64,000 nt of DNA from Ruminococcus flavefaciens (GCA_015067005.1 SVNH01000002.1:1-64000); one strand, 5' to 3'. Shown: positions 1 to 11,632, numbered from the stretch's first letter. Notes: generated from the letters alone by a model not told the origin. Program-made: numbers and translations.

Positions 1-116
1 TGTCTTTGACCTTTTTCCGAGAACATATAAACCGATATATTCAGCCTCTTGACATCATTCCGACGATTTCGAGGCACGTTGAGTGCGTAGTATTGATGTC
101 AAGGGATAAGGCGTAA
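1..116 (+). CDS. rlmD: 3' end of 23S rRNA (uracil-C5)-methyltransferase (RlmD/RumA, TrmA family), partial
   Basis: Only the last 37 or so codons are in the window. Read from base 3, the frame ends in IQPLDIIPTISRHVECVVLMSRDKA and a TAA at 114-116. The HVE-C-V-V-L-x-SR block is the characteristic C-terminus of the TrmA/RumA/RlmD SAM-dependent RNA methyltransferases, which make m5U in 23S rRNA. That assignment rests on recalled family sequence, not a search. Its final codons (79-106) are repeated at 11700-11727, so this end was probably rebuilt by insertion of the island that follows. The 3' ends of rum/rumA genes are known integration targets of some Firmicute integrative elements. Confidence 0.7.
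   Translation, partial: SLTFFREHINRYIQPLDIIPTISRHVECVVLMSRDKA
79..106 (+). repeat. Left copy of 28-bp direct repeat, putative attL
   Basis: This 28-bp segment matches 11700-11727 in the same orientation with a single difference (A at 89, G at 11710). In both copies it reads ECVVLMSR in the methyltransferase frame. Here the upstream codons (HVE) fit the real gene and the downstream codons (DKA, stop) differ from the right copy, as expected if the element supplied a replacement 3' end. I infer an attachment-site junction. Confidence 0.65.
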
Positions 117-201
117 AAGTGCCGATTTTACGGCAGTTTTCGGCTATACAGTCAATCTGCGAAGTCAACCCTAACCGGCTTTTTACTGTATTTGGAAAAA
201 C

Positions 202-298
202 ATCTACGAACTGAAAACGCCTGACAACCAATCTGCGCAGTGAGGTTAGTGCGCAGATTGGATAACAGAGGGTTCGATACTTCGTAGATTGGTTGTCA
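202..298. repeat. Nested inverted repeats just inside the left island end
   Basis: Three overlapping inverted repeats can be seen. A 12-bp perfect stem pairs 228-239 with 250-261 around a 10-nt loop. A 16-bp stem with one mismatch pairs 222-237 with 283-298. A 9-bp arm pairs 202-210 with 281-289. The word acaaccaatct at 225-235 recurs near the other island end at 11620-11630. Bases 117-388 hold no convincing gene. The structure could be a recombinase-binding region or a folded RNA; neither is proven. Confidence 0.5.
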
Positions 299-338
299 TT
301 CGTCAAAATGTACAAAGTGGAAACAAATCCGTAATAAA

Positions 339-378
339 ACAGCCCCGCATCACGGAATCACCAGTGGTGTGGGGCTGT
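339..378 (-). terminator. Rho-independent terminator downstream of the phosphoesterase remnant
   Basis: An 8-bp stem, acagcccc (339-346) with ggggctgt (371-378), can be extended inward by further pairs. On the minus strand it is followed by a T-rich run (gttttatta), fitting termination of the leftward gene that ends at 389. Confidence 0.7.
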
Positions 379-388
379 CTCTATTTAT

Positions 389-1354
389 TCACTTTACAAT
401 TGATTCAAGCGGTATCTGCTCCAAGTCCCAACTGCTGTCAGAGTGTATCGTAATCAGCTCTGCACCTCGCTGTTTGGTTTCTTTTTCGATACCGGGCATT
501 GCAAGATAGTCAATGCTCATGCCGTAGGTCAGGCGGATGCCCTTGTATTCAAGTGATGCGTTGTTGTAGTGGTCATGTCCGCAGAAGAAACCTGTTGTGC
601 TGCCAAGCTCCAGAGCTGTATCAAACATCTTGCTCGGATAGTCGGAACAGCACACAAGGTCATTCGTGATGCCGCCGTGATCGCCGGGGTTCTCACCAAA
701 GTAGTATTTCACTTCATCGCTTCCGTCAAGATAAAGCTCGGTAGCGGTCTTGTATTCCTGAAGCGGGATATGGAAGAACACCATTGAATTTACGGTGTGT
801 CCTGCCTCATTGTTCATGCGCTCAACTTCATTTGCGTACCACTCCACCTGATCGTCATGGATATAGTCATAGACATTAATGCCCTCGCCTGTGTAGGCGT
901 TGGAGTCTATCATGAACAGCCCTGTGTTCAGCGAACCGTCAGCGTTGCGTATCTCTATAAGCTGATTGTTTCTGCCCATAATATCGGGCTGAACATAAGG
1001 GTAAAGCAGATTGCCGGAGGTCTTGAAGGAAAGCGATTTGTAGACCTCATTCAGCTCCTGCTTGTTTGCAGATGCAAGCGACTCGGTATCGTGGTTGCCG
1101 TAAGTGAAAGCCCAGGGAATGCCAGTATTGCGCATAAATGCCGCAAGTCTAATGACACACTCGCTTTCCGTTACTCTGAGGTTCAGATCGGCATTATGGC
1201 GTGCAACGAAATAACTGCCTGAATAGCAGACAAAGGCCTGAGATTTGCTCATACAAGCATTTCTCAGGTCTTTTCTTTTCAGGTGGTTATAGTTTTCCGC
1301 TCCGCAGGCTTGGAAGGTGCTGAGGGCATTTCCGTTCGTCTGAGGACATAGCAA
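389..1354 (-). pseudogene. Calcineurin-like metallophosphoesterase, N-terminus lost
   Basis: The C-terminal two thirds carry metallophosphoesterase motifs: WAFTYGNHD (Asn/His metal ligands), FFHIPLQEY and FFCGHDHYNN (GHxH-like). Proteins of this type hydrolyse phosphate esters using a dinuclear metal centre. The first two family motifs, the N-terminal DxH and the GDxxxD block, are absent. The roughly 85 residues before GNHD look unlike the family, contain an internal hairpin-like DNA segment, and begin at a TTG without a ribosome binding site. I read this as a 5'-truncated gene, probably non-functional. It lies downstream of galT in the same direction, inside the putative island. A genuinely divergent N-terminus cannot be fully excluded. 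Confidence 0.6.
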
Positions 1355-1442
1355 AAGGCTCTACATTATGGCGATGACCATACAGAAGTATTCCAAAATA
1401 CTAATGGTTATTGACTAAACGGTGGCTAATGTATTAACAGAC

Positions 1443-1474
1443 AGAGCAGTATCGCTTAATTGCGGTACTGCTCT
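1443..1474 (-). terminator. Putative terminator after galT
   Basis: A 9-bp stem, agagcagta (1443-1451) with tactgctct (1466-1474), lies immediately after the galT stop codon. The T-run on the minus strand is weak and the plus strand has the better one, so it may work poorly or in both directions. Confidence 0.45.
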
Positions 1475-1478
1475 TGTT

Positions 1479-2975
1479 TTATTCATTGATGCTTGTAATA
1501 AATTCCTTAAATGCTTTTTGTCCGTTCTCATTCCTTTTGAACACACCAGCATCCTCAAGAACTTCCAGAAAGACTTTACCAATTTCCTGTTCCAGAATTG
1601 CTCTCGCATTTTCTTTGCTGAAATCGGGATAACGCTTTAAAATATTCTCTGCCCATTCAACGTGCTGTGTCAGTTCATGGTAGTTATAAAGGTTCTCCTT
1701 ATTAAGCATTGCTGTTTCAAGCATATTTATTTCCTTTGCAAGTCTTGCAGGAAGAACTGCAAGTCCCATAACCTCAATCAGACCGATGTTTTCTTTCTTG
1801 ATATGATGAAGCGACGGATTTGGATGATATACGCCAAGAGGACGTTCCTCTGTCGTGATATTGTTTCTGAGTACGAGGTCGCACTCGTAAACATTGCCGT
1901 TTTTTCTTGCAATAGGAGTAATTGTGTTATGCGGTTCTCCATCTGTTTCAGCAAAGATGAACACGCCTTCATCGGAGTACCCTCTCCATTTGGCAAGAAT
2001 ATCAGAACAGCATTCCGACAGCTGCTTTCTGTCCTCGGACGCAACACGGATAACCGACATAGGCCATTTCACAATCCCTGCTTTTACAGCTGGGTAAGCC
2101 TTTATTTCAAACTCGGTTTCAATGGGTGCTTTTGCCATTGCAAAGGTGTAATTTCCGCCCTGAAAATGTTCGTGACTTAAAATCGAGCCGCCGACAATCG
2201 GCAAATCCGCATTCGAGCCTACAAAATAGTGCGGAAGATAATCCACAATATCAAACAGCTTTTCAAACACCTCATCATCAATTTTCATCGGGATATGTTT
2301 TTCGTTAAACACAATACAATGTTCGTTGTAATAACCGTAAGGCGAATACTGCAACTGCCATTTTTCATTGTTCACGGTTAAAGGAACGGGACGAAGATTT
2401 TGTCTTGCAGGGTGTGTTGCGTGACCAGCGAAGCCTGCATTTTCAGGACAGAGCTGACATTCAGGATAAGCTGACACTTTCTGTGTTTTTGCCGCAGCAA
2501 TGTCACGGGGGTCTTTTTCGGGCTTGGAACAATTTATTGTAATGTCAATCCTGCCGTACTCGCAGTCATAAGTCCATTTCAGGTCTTTCTCAATTCGTCC
2601 TGCACGTACATAGTTCAGCTTTTTGCTGAAATCGAAATACCAGTCGGTAGCTTCCTTTGGATTTGCTGTGTAACGCTTGTTGAATTCTGCAACGACCTCT
2701 CTGGGCATTGGAGTAAGAATACCCATAAGCTTTGTATCAAATAAGTCATGAGAGTTCGACGTGTCGCTGATTATTTCTTTTTCGCAAGCGTACTTCACCA
2801 GCGGAGCAAGAATTTCATCAATAGTTTCATCTGAACATTCCGACAAATTCTCCTCCCAATCGGTAAGCTTCAATGCTTCCATAAGCTGATTGCGGACAAC
2901 ATAGATATCGTCGTTTGTTATAAGCTCCTTTTTTATTGCATAGTCAATAAGCTTTTGTACATCATTGCAAATCAT
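1479..2975 (-). CDS. galT: UDP-glucose--hexose-1-phosphate uridylyltransferase (Firmicute GalT type)
   Basis: GalT exchanges UMP between UDP-glucose and galactose-1-phosphate, the second step of the Leloir pathway, in the cytoplasm. At 498 residues it has the length of the Firmicute GalT2 class rather than the shorter E. coli type. The active-site segment SHEHFQGG, with the catalytic His-x-His pattern, sits near residue 268. Further family blocks such as CQLCPENAGF and YFVGSNADLPIVGGS are visible. The start has a purine-rich site (gggggcgaaag) just upstream. It lies 14 nt after galE in a leftward lacZ-galK-galE-galT operon. The frame is intact. Confidence 0.95.
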   Translation of the reverse strand: MICNDVQKLIDYAIKKELITNDDIYVVRNQLMEALKLTDWEENLSECSDETIDEILAPLVKYACEKEIISDTSNSHDLFDTKLMGILTPMPREVVAEFNKRYTANPKEATDWYFDFSKKLNYVRAGRIEKDLKWTYDCEYGRIDITINCSKPEKDPRDIAAAKTQKVSAYPECQLCPENAGFAGHATHPARQNLRPVPLTVNNEKWQLQYSPYGYYNEHCIVFNEKHIPMKIDDEVFEKLFDIVDYLPHYFVGSNADLPIVGGSILSHEHFQGGNYTFAMAKAPIETEFEIKAYPAVKAGIVKWPMSVIRVASEDRKQLSECCSDILAKWRGYSDEGVFIFAETDGEPHNTITPIARKNGNVYECDLVLRNNITTEERPLGVYHPNPSLHHIKKENIGLIEVMGLAVLPARLAKEINMLETAMLNKENLYNYHELTQHVEWAENILKRYPDFSKENARAILEQEIGKVFLEVLEDAGVFKRNENGQKAFKEFITSINE

Positions 2976-2989
2976 ACTTTCGCCCCCTA

Positions 2990-3979
2990 TTATTCGTCAT
3001 AACCATTCGGATGATTCTTGTGCCAGTTCCAAGCACTTGCAATGATTTCTTCAAGGCTGTCGTGAACAGGCTTCCAGCCGAGAACGGATTTTGCTTTTTC
3101 GCTGGATGCGACAAGTCTTGCAGGGTCGCCTGCACGCCTTGAAGTTTCAGTTGCAGGAATCGGGTGTCCCGTAACCTTTCTTGCGGTTTCGATTACCTCA
3201 CGAACGGAGTAGCCTACGCCGTTGCCAAGGTTGAAAATGTCGCTCTTGCCGCCGTTATTGAGATACTGCACAGCAAGAATATGGGCCTGTGCAAGGTCGG
3301 TAACGTGGATATAGTCACGTATACAAGTTCCGTCAGGTGTATCGTAGTCAGTTCCATAAATGGAGATTGTTTCACGCTTGCCGTTTGGCACTTGAAGAAT
3401 AAGCGGAATGAGGTGGCTTTCAGGGTTGTGTGCCTCGCCGATTATGCTGCTTTCATCAGCACCGCAAGCGTTGAAGTAACGGAGTGAAACATATCTCAGA
3501 CCATGAGCCTCTGCTGTCCACTTAAACATTTTCTCCATAGCAAGTTTTGTTTCGCCATATGGGTTTGTCGGACAGGTTCTGTCGGTTTCAAGAATAGGAA
3601 TATTCTCAGGCTCGCCGTATGTAGCGGCTGTTGATGAGAACACGATTTTGCCCACATTGTTCTTCACCATTGCTTCGAGAAGCACTTTAGTGCCATAAAG
3701 ATTGTTGTCGTATTATTTCAGCGGATTTGTAACGCTCTCGCCAACGAGGGAGTAAGCCGCAAAGTGAATTACAGCGTCGATTTTCTCCTGCTGAAAAAGC
3801 TTGTTGAGGAAGTCAAAATCACGGAGGTCGCCTTCATAGAATTTTGCCCCTTCGGGAATCGCCTTACGATATCCCGTAACAAGATTATCTGCTATAACAA
3901 CTTCGTTTCCTGCTTTTACAAGTTCAAGTGCGGTATGTGAGCCGATATAGCCTGCTCCGCCAAGTACCAGAATAGCCAT
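2990..3979 (-). pseudogene. galE: UDP-glucose 4-epimerase interrupted by an in-frame stop codon
   Basis: GalE interconverts UDP-galactose and UDP-glucose with bound NAD. The 330-codon frame is collinear with GalE. It has the Rossmann motif [10 protein letters not shown] at the N-terminus, [14 protein letters not shown], then a TAA at 3713-3715, and continues in the same frame with YDNNLYGTKVLLEAM, the catalytic YxxxK (PYGETK) and the ACGADE region. Family members usually read NPLKYYDNN here, so one Tyr codon (TAT or TAC) has become TAA by a single base. No frameshift is needed. Either the gene is inactivated or this is a sequence error. An internal restart at a downstream GTG or ATG would lack the NAD-binding fold. 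Confidence 0.85.
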
Positions 3980-3983
3980 AAAA

Positions 3984-5276
3984 TCACTCCTTAGTAATCT
4001 CTACACCGCCTACGGGACGGATTTTCATTTTTGTACAAGATTTTTCTCCGAAAATCCTGTTCATTTCATTGATATAGTCATCAACAAGACCAACGGGAAC
4101 GAATGCCTGAATTGTTCCTGCAAAACCGCCGCCGTGTACTCTTACTGCTCCGCTATTGCCAAGAAATCTTCTGCTGAGCATAACAGCAAGGGTTATTGCC
4201 TGATTTTCAGGGTCGGAGCAGGAATAATGATTCTGAAGATACGCTTCTGAAGAACGTCCCGACTGCCTTACAAGCTCAAGGAAGTATTCAAAGTTTCCAT
4301 CTTTCAAAGCAGAAGCTTCAAATTTTGCACGATTGTTTTCCTCAAAGAAATGCGTTGCTCGGATTATTGCTCTATCAGAACAGGTTTCACGGAGCTTCGG
4401 AATTTCATTGTAAAATAAAAGCTCATTCACAAATCTCAGATGGGTCTTGCCAAAATGCTTTGCAATATTCTCCATCTCATTTCTGATTGCGGTATAATCA
4501 TCAGTAAGGTCAGCGTGACTGCTCTTTGTATCGGTAATGCACAGGCAGTAGCCGTATTCCTCAAAATCACAGCTGAAGCCTTCAACCTTTGGCTGCTCCG
4601 TATCTGAAAAGTCGATGAACACCAAGCCTCCCACAGAAGAAACCATCTGATCCATAAGACCGCTGTTCTTGCCGAAATAAACATTTTCGGCAAACTGTCC
4701 GATTTTTGCGATCTCAACTGCTCCTGCCTTATTATCGTTATAATAGGTATCTATTATTGTACCAATCAGCGTTTCAAAAGCGGCTGATGAAGAAATTCCG
4801 CTTCCGCAGATTACGTCAGAGGTACAATATAAATCAAAACCGCCGATTTTAACACCCATATCCATAAATCTTGTCGCTATACCGCTTACGATTGCGGCTG
4901 TGCCTGTGCCTGTATTACCCGATTGAACGGAAATATCGCTCAGATTTACAGTAAAAGGATTATATCCCTCGGATTTTATGCGGATAACTCCGTCATTGTG
5001 AAAGGCTACAACGCCGATAGCATCAAGATTTACAGCCGCCGCCAGCACGCAGCCGTGCTGGTGGTCGGTGTGGTTGCCTCCGATTTCAGTTCTGCCGGAT
5101 GCGGAGAAGATACGGATATCCTTTCTGTCGGGATACAGCTTTGCAAAGCTGCTTACTGCGTCAAGATAGCGCTGTTTCTGATATGTCATAGTGTCATCGT
5201 CTGTACCATAAAGCTCTGAAAAGACTTTTGTAAATTCATTGTTTTCAATACTCTGTAAAGTATCGGTAATATTCAT
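3984..5276 (-). CDS. galK: Galactokinase
   Basis: GalK phosphorylates galactose at C1 with ATP, feeding the Leloir pathway. The GHMP-kinase galactokinase signature [15 protein letters not shown] lies near residues 58-72, with a phosphate-binding loop [12 protein letters not shown] and a C-terminal [13 protein letters not shown] chose the ATG at 5276 (MNITDTL), giving 430 residues, because it has AGGAG about 8 nt upstream. The longer frame to 5321 would run back into lacZ. It begins about 20 nt after the lacZ stop and ends 4 nt before galE, so it is in the same operon. Confidence 0.95.
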   Translation of the reverse strand: MNITDTLQSIENNEFTKVFSELYGTDDDTMTYQKQRYLDAVSSFAKLYPDRKDIRIFSASGRTEIGGNHTDHQHGCVLAAAVNLDAIGVVAFHNDGVIRIKSEGYNPFTVNLSDISVQSGNTGTGTAAIVSGIATRFMDMGVKIGGFDLYCTSDVICGSGISSSAAFETLIGTIIDTYYNDNKAGAVEIAKIGQFAENVYFGKNSGLMDQMVSSVGGLVFIDFSDTEQPKVEGFSCDFEEYGYCLCITDTKSSHADLTDDYTAIRNEMENIAKHFGKTHLRFVNELLFYNEIPKLRETCSDRAIIRATHFFEENNRAKFEASALKDGNFEYFLELVRQSGRSSEAYLQNHYSCSDPENQAITLAVMLSRRFLGNSGAVRVHGGGFAGTIQAFVPVGLVDDYINEMNRIFGEKSCTKMKIRPVGGVEITKE

Positions 5277-5295
5277 AAAATCATCTCCTATGATA

Positions 5296-8262
<2,967 letters not shown>

Positions 8263-8361
8263 TTAGTTGCTGTGAGCCTTGTCCCAGTCTTCGTTTGCCT
8301 TTTCAAGTCTCGAGTTTTGCACCGAAGCAGCACTCACATAACGGGTGAATACTGTTTCCGT
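8263..8361 (-). pseudogene. C-terminal remnant of an unknown gene just upstream of lacZ
   Basis: A minus-strand frame with no start codon reads to a TAA at 8263-8265 and ends LEKANEDWDKAHSN. The stop overlaps the lacZ SD (TAAGGAGG), the spacing typical of tightly packed operon genes. About 33 codons remain; an upstream in-frame TAA lies near 8362. I suspect the remnant of a deleted first operon gene. A sugar transporter is the obvious candidate because none exists in the cluster, but the fragment is too short to identify. Confidence 0.35.
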
Positions 8362-8363
8362 TT

Positions 8364-8391
8364 AAAGGCGCCTTTGTTTTTCCTGATTATA
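8364..8391 (-). promoter_or_regulatory. lacZ operon -10 box and 12-bp palindrome (candidate operator)
   Basis: On the minus strand a perfect TATAAT occupies 8386-8391, with only a weak -35 upstream. Just downstream, where transcription would begin, lies the perfect palindrome AAAGGCGCCTTT (8364-8375). Its position would suit a repressor site or a 5' hairpin. The adjacent AraC-family gene is the likeliest regulator, though AraC sites are usually not perfect palindromes. Confidence 0.4.
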
Positions 8392-8462
8392 TTCTAACAC
8401 GGTTTTTAAGCGTAAACAATAAACACAATAGACTAAAATATGCACAAAATGATACAAAAGCA

Positions 8463-8491
8463 TTGAAATTCAGCTTATAATATGCTATACT
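8463..8491 (+). promoter_or_regulatory. Promoter of the AraC-family regulator
   Basis: TTGAAA (8463-8468), a 17-nt spacer and TATACT (8486-8491) make a good SigA promoter 26 nt before the chosen start codon. The 8251-8516 intergenic region thus holds divergent promoters for lacZ and the regulator. Confidence 0.7.
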
Positions 8492-8516
8492 GATAAAAAC
8501 GAAAGGAGTTATGGTT

Positions 8517-9380
8517 ATGTTTACAAACGTTGCGTATTTACACAATTCTCTGAATGATATGGTTGATACAAGCAAATCACTTGTTGTTACAAGCTGCGGA
8601 TATTATCGTGTGCACAGCCGCCATGTTGTTTCAACGGAGCGTCCCACAGGCAGACGTGACTATCAGCTTATATACATAGCCAAAGGCAAGGGACATTTCT
8701 ATTTTGATGGTCTGCAGGGAAAAGAAACAATCATAACTGAGGGAAATATGATACTTTTCCGACCAGGTGAGATACAATTTTACTATTATTATGCTCCCGA
8801 AAAAACCGAGGTTTACTGGGTGCATTTCACGGGGCGAATGGTAGAGGGTATTCTGGATAACTACGAAATACCGAATAATAAAAACGTGTTCTATACAGGA
8901 AATTCTCCCGATTATGCGTGGCTGTATCGTCAGATTATTCAGGAGCTGCAACTGTGCCGTCAGAATTACGAGGAATTGATTGCGATTACGTTGCGCCATA
9001 TCTTCATTATGATTAACCGTTATATCAAAGAAGGAAAAAAATCGGGCAGCGACATTCAGAACGAGATTGAACGTGCTATCCATTATTTCAATGAAAATTA
9101 CAACAAGCCTCTGAACATTGATGAATACGCCGAGTCACGTCATATGAGCACCTGTTGGTTTATACGAAGCTTCAAGCAAATTCTGAAGGTTACTCCGATG
9201 CAGTATATCCTCTCCCTACGAATGGCAAACGCACAAAGTCTGCTGGAAACCACCGAATACAATATTTCTGAAATTGCCGAGGCTGTCGGATATGATAACG
9301 CTCTTTATTTCAGCAGGCTGTTTCATAAGCACGTTGGTGTTTCACCGTCGGAGTATCGGAAGATGAGAAGCGGAAGATAG
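8517..9380 (+). CDS. AraC-family transcriptional regulator
   Basis: This is a 287-residue DNA-binding regulator. The N-terminal half looks like a cupin sugar-sensing domain (GKGHFYFDG, LFRPGEIQFYYYY, VYWVHFTG). The C-terminal 100 residues hold two helix-turn-helix units, ending in the AraC signature IAEAVGYDNALYFSRLFHKHVGVSPSEYRKM. I prefer the ATG at 8517 because AAAGGAG lies 8 nt upstream; the in-frame ATG at 8511 is too close. It is divergent from lacZ and so probably controls the lactose/galactose operon in response to a sugar. This is inferred from position, not shown. Confidence 0.9.
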   Translation: MFTNVAYLHNSLNDMVDTSKSLVVTSCGYYRVHSRHVVSTERPTGRRDYQLIYIAKGKGHFYFDGLQGKETIITEGNMILFRPGEIQFYYYYAPEKTEVYWVHFTGRMVEGILDNYEIPNNKNVFYTGNSPDYAWLYRQIIQELQLCRQNYEELIAITLRHIFIMINRYIKEGKKSGSDIQNEIERAIHYFNENYNKPLNIDEYAESRHMSTCWFIRSFKQILKVTPMQYILSLRMANAQSLLETTEYNISEIAEAVGYDNALYFSRLFHKHVGVSPSEYRKMRSGR

Positions 9381-9386
9381 AGAGAA

Positions 9387-9418
9387 TTATCTCCACCTGC
9401 ACACATAGGCGGAGATAA
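9387..9418 (+). terminator. Hairpin after the araC gene
   Basis: TTATCTCC (9387-9394) pairs with GGAGATAA (9411-9418), seven bases after the regulator stop. There is no clear T-run, so termination efficiency is uncertain. Confidence 0.4.
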
Positions 9419-9452
9419 CTCCATCACATTTCTGCAAAGCCTTTTTTGATTA

Positions 9453-9662
9453 CTAGTCCTCGTCACTGCACTCATCAAGTCCGTGCATAAGCTGAATATA
9501 AACGCACTCTGCTCGCTCACGCTCCTCGCCGTCCGTAGACATCATGAGTTCAAGGAAATACGCCTTTGCTTCTTCGTAATCCGTCCAGACCTCACGCTTA
9601 CTATTACAGACGGTGGTGACCGTGTTTGATTTCGGCATTGCCAATTCGGATATTGCTAACAT
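9453..9662 (-). CDS. Small mobile-element-type protein of unknown function
   Basis: The 69-residue product begins MLAISELAMPKSNTV and ends HGLDECSDED. The ATG at 9662 has GGAGG about 8 nt upstream; longer frames to 9788 lack such a site. A minus-strand TATAAT lies within gctataatatagc just upstream. It contains NTVTTVCNSKREVWTDYEEAK and ERAECVYIQL. I recall similar short acidic proteins beside recombinase genes in clostridial integrative elements, but I know no function. It sits next to the truncated serine recombinase, consistent with element cargo. Confidence 0.65.
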   Translation of the reverse strand: MLAISELAMPKSNTVTTVCNSKREVWTDYEEAKAYFLELMMSTDGEERERAECVYIQLMHGLDECSDED

Positions 9663-9794
9663 ATACTGCACCTCCAATTTCATAGTAGCTATATTATAGC
9701 CTATTCCATTTTCGGAGTCCAGCCCTGCACAATAATTGTAATAATTCTTGTGCAGGGCGCAGCAGTATAAGCATTTTCCTCGGTGCATTTTCTC

Positions 9795-9899
9795 TTACTT
9801 CTTTACGTCCTCGTGAGCCTTATCGACTATCGCCCTGAACGTCTGAGGTGTCACAGCAAAGTGATGCGGGGGTCGCTCTATATATTCACATTTCGATGC
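9795..9899 (-). pseudogene. Short C-terminal fragment of an unknown element gene
   Basis: Between the recombinase stop and the small ORF, a frame without a start codon reads ERPPHHFAVTPQTFRAIVDK and ends in HEDVKK at 9795. The composition looks protein-like and the frame overlaps the recombinase end by about 14 bases. It may be the tail of a deleted gene or a short coupled ORF. No function can be assigned. Confidence 0.35.
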
Positions 9900-10956
9900 T
9901 GATCGTCACGCCTGACTTGAACCGGAACTCCAAGTAGTCATCATGGACGGTCACTTTTTCCAGCAGTTTCTTCACCAGAGCCTCATCAAACTCCGTGATC
10001 TCACTCGGCTGAGACTGGATGAATTTCTGAAGTTCCTTTATGCGTTTCGTGTGTTCCTTCTGCGTAGCGTCGTCCATGCCTTTCTGCTCCTGCAGCTCAC
10101 GCAGGCGCAGAATTTCCTCGGTGATGTCATCGTAGTTCTCCCGGCGCTCCGTCCGGTTGATCAGTTCCCGCTGCAGTTCAGCCATTTTCGCTGAGAGGGC
10201 CTCCGCCGACATGGGATTAGCTGAATTGATCGCGGCTTCAAGGTTCTCACGCAGCCTGTTCATGTAGGTGTCGCTGTCGCAGACCATTTCATTGAGGGCT
10301 TCAAGGAATGCCGCCTTTAAGGTTTCCTCGCTGACGGTTCTGGCGCGGCACTTGTCCTTCTCCTTCAATCGGGTAACGCAGCGCCAGACAACCGACTTCT
10401 TGCCACGGTTGTTCCAGTGTATTCTGCGGAACTGCTCTCCGCAGCCAGCGCAGAAGATTATCTGCGAAAATGCGTGGTTGGCGCTATAGCCCTTCTTTCC
10501 GCCGAACGGGAGCTGCGTTTTCGCTCGTCGTACCATTTCTTCCTGCACCATCAGGAATGTCTCTTTCGATATAATAGCTTCGTGGTCGTCCTCGACATAG
10601 TATTGCGGCACGATGCCGGAGTTCTTTACCCGCTTTTTGCTGAGGCAGTCTACGGTGTAGGTCTTTTGCAGGAGCGCATCGCCCATATACTTCTCATTTC
10701 CGAGAATCAGGCGTATGCTGTTATCATGCCATTTTGTGCTACCGCGAGCATTCGGAATACCATCACGCTGCAGTCCCTGAGCGATCTTTTTGCAGCTTGC
10801 GCCCTCAAGGTACTCCCGGAAGATACGCTTGACGATTTCCGCCTGTTCCGGATTGATGATCAGGTGTCCTTCATCGTCCTTGTCATATCCGAGAAAGCGG
10901 CGAGCATTGACCATACCCTGTATAATTACTTCTCTGAAGAATATACTCATATACAT
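9886..10956 (-). pseudogene. Large serine recombinase lacking its catalytic domain
   Basis: The 356-residue product has a Recombinase domain (FLGYDKDDEGHLIINPEQAE, RIFREYLEGASCKKIAQGL, near residues 22-150). A zinc beta-ribbon follows (FCAGCGEQF and CRA..., near 175-235), then a coiled coil and a short C-terminal strand region. Large serine recombinases need an N-terminal resolvase domain of about 150 residues with the nucleophilic serine. It is missing here. True homology starts at MVNARR (about 10914), and the codons before it come from the joined AbiH fragment. The remnant cannot catalyse recombination. It probably marks the old integrase module of the island. Confidence 0.85.
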
Positions 10957-11547
10957 AAATTACCGACCTTTCTTAAACAATGGGTTAGAACAATTAGAAT
11001 CCGTGATGCTCAAAAAAGAACGTCATTAATAACAAATGATTCCATATATCTTACTTTTAATTACACTGCTGTACTTGAAAACGTTTATGGAATAGAACCA
11101 TCAAGGATCACTCATATCCACGGTTCATTACGTGATTATGACATAGATCCGGTTATAGGACATGGTAACCTTGTACGAATTCAAAAAATACATGACCAAA
11201 AACAAAAAGCTCAAAATCTATTTGATGAAAAATGGGAAAGTATATGCAGCGTAATTGAAGAATACTATCGTAACACATTAAAGGATGTGAACAAGTATTC
11301 TTATACATTGCATAATCTAGCTGGAAAAAACATTGACGAAATATTTGTAATCGGGCACTCTTTAGCGGGTGTGGATATGCCTTATTTCAAAGAAATTGAC
11401 TCTATTACCGAAAACAAGCTATCTTGGACTGTATACTATTATAATCCCGATGAACAAAAAAAGTTTACAGAAAGTCTTATGAGCATCGGAATAGACGAAA
11501 ATAGAATACATCTCATTCCTTCTACTGAATTCTACAATACAAATTGA
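10921..11547 (+). pseudogene. AbiH-family abortive infection protein, C-terminal fragment
   Basis: The frame from about 10921 reads NYFSEEYTHIHKLPTF and continues with the AbiH blocks YLTFNYTAVLENVYGI, ITHIHGSLRD, VIGHGN and a C-terminal IFVIGHSLAGVDMPYFKEI. AbiH proteins are phage-defence factors of about 350 residues; only about 208 remain. No start codon or ribosome binding site precedes it. Upstream, the frame runs into antisense recombinase sequence, so the 5' half was lost at a junction near 10915-10921. The codons are more A/T rich than the housekeeping genes to the right, which suggests foreign origin. Confidence 0.75.
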
Positions 11548-11619
11548 AGCTTATTAACTTATTCTCCCGTGAGCAGAGCGATTATCGACATATTTCCACG
11601 CAAATAAAGCACCGAAAAA

Positions 11620-11632
11620 ACAACCAATCTAC
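11620..11632 (+). repeat. 13-bp word shared with the left island end
   Basis: acaaccaatctac here is the exact reverse complement of bases within 283-298 near the left end, and its first 11 bases also match 225-235 directly. Apart from this and an inverted pair (ccgtgag near 11565, ctcacgg near 11635), the stretch 11548-11699 shows no gene. Such shared end sequences fit recombinase or accessory-protein sites. Confidence 0.4.

Noticed and set aside
55..315. 86-codon minus-strand frame at the left end
   Set aside because: It runs antisense through the rlmD end and the nested inverted repeats, has no ribosome site and no family likeness.
3713..3715. TAA in galE as a programmed recoding site
   Set aside because: There is no TGA/SECIS or slippery element, and the sequence matches the family on both sides with a single base change. 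A nonsense mutation or sequencing error is simpler.
9453..9788. Longer 111-codon version of the small element ORF
   Set aside because: The extra N-terminal residues lack a ribosome site and pass through a TATAAT-like promoter; the start at 9662 has a clear GGAGG.
10417..10920. N-terminal 168 codons of the long plus-strand frame ending in AbiH
   Set aside because: This part is exactly antisense to the conserved recombinase and zinc-ribbon coding sequence, so it is a shadow frame, not an AbiH N-terminus.
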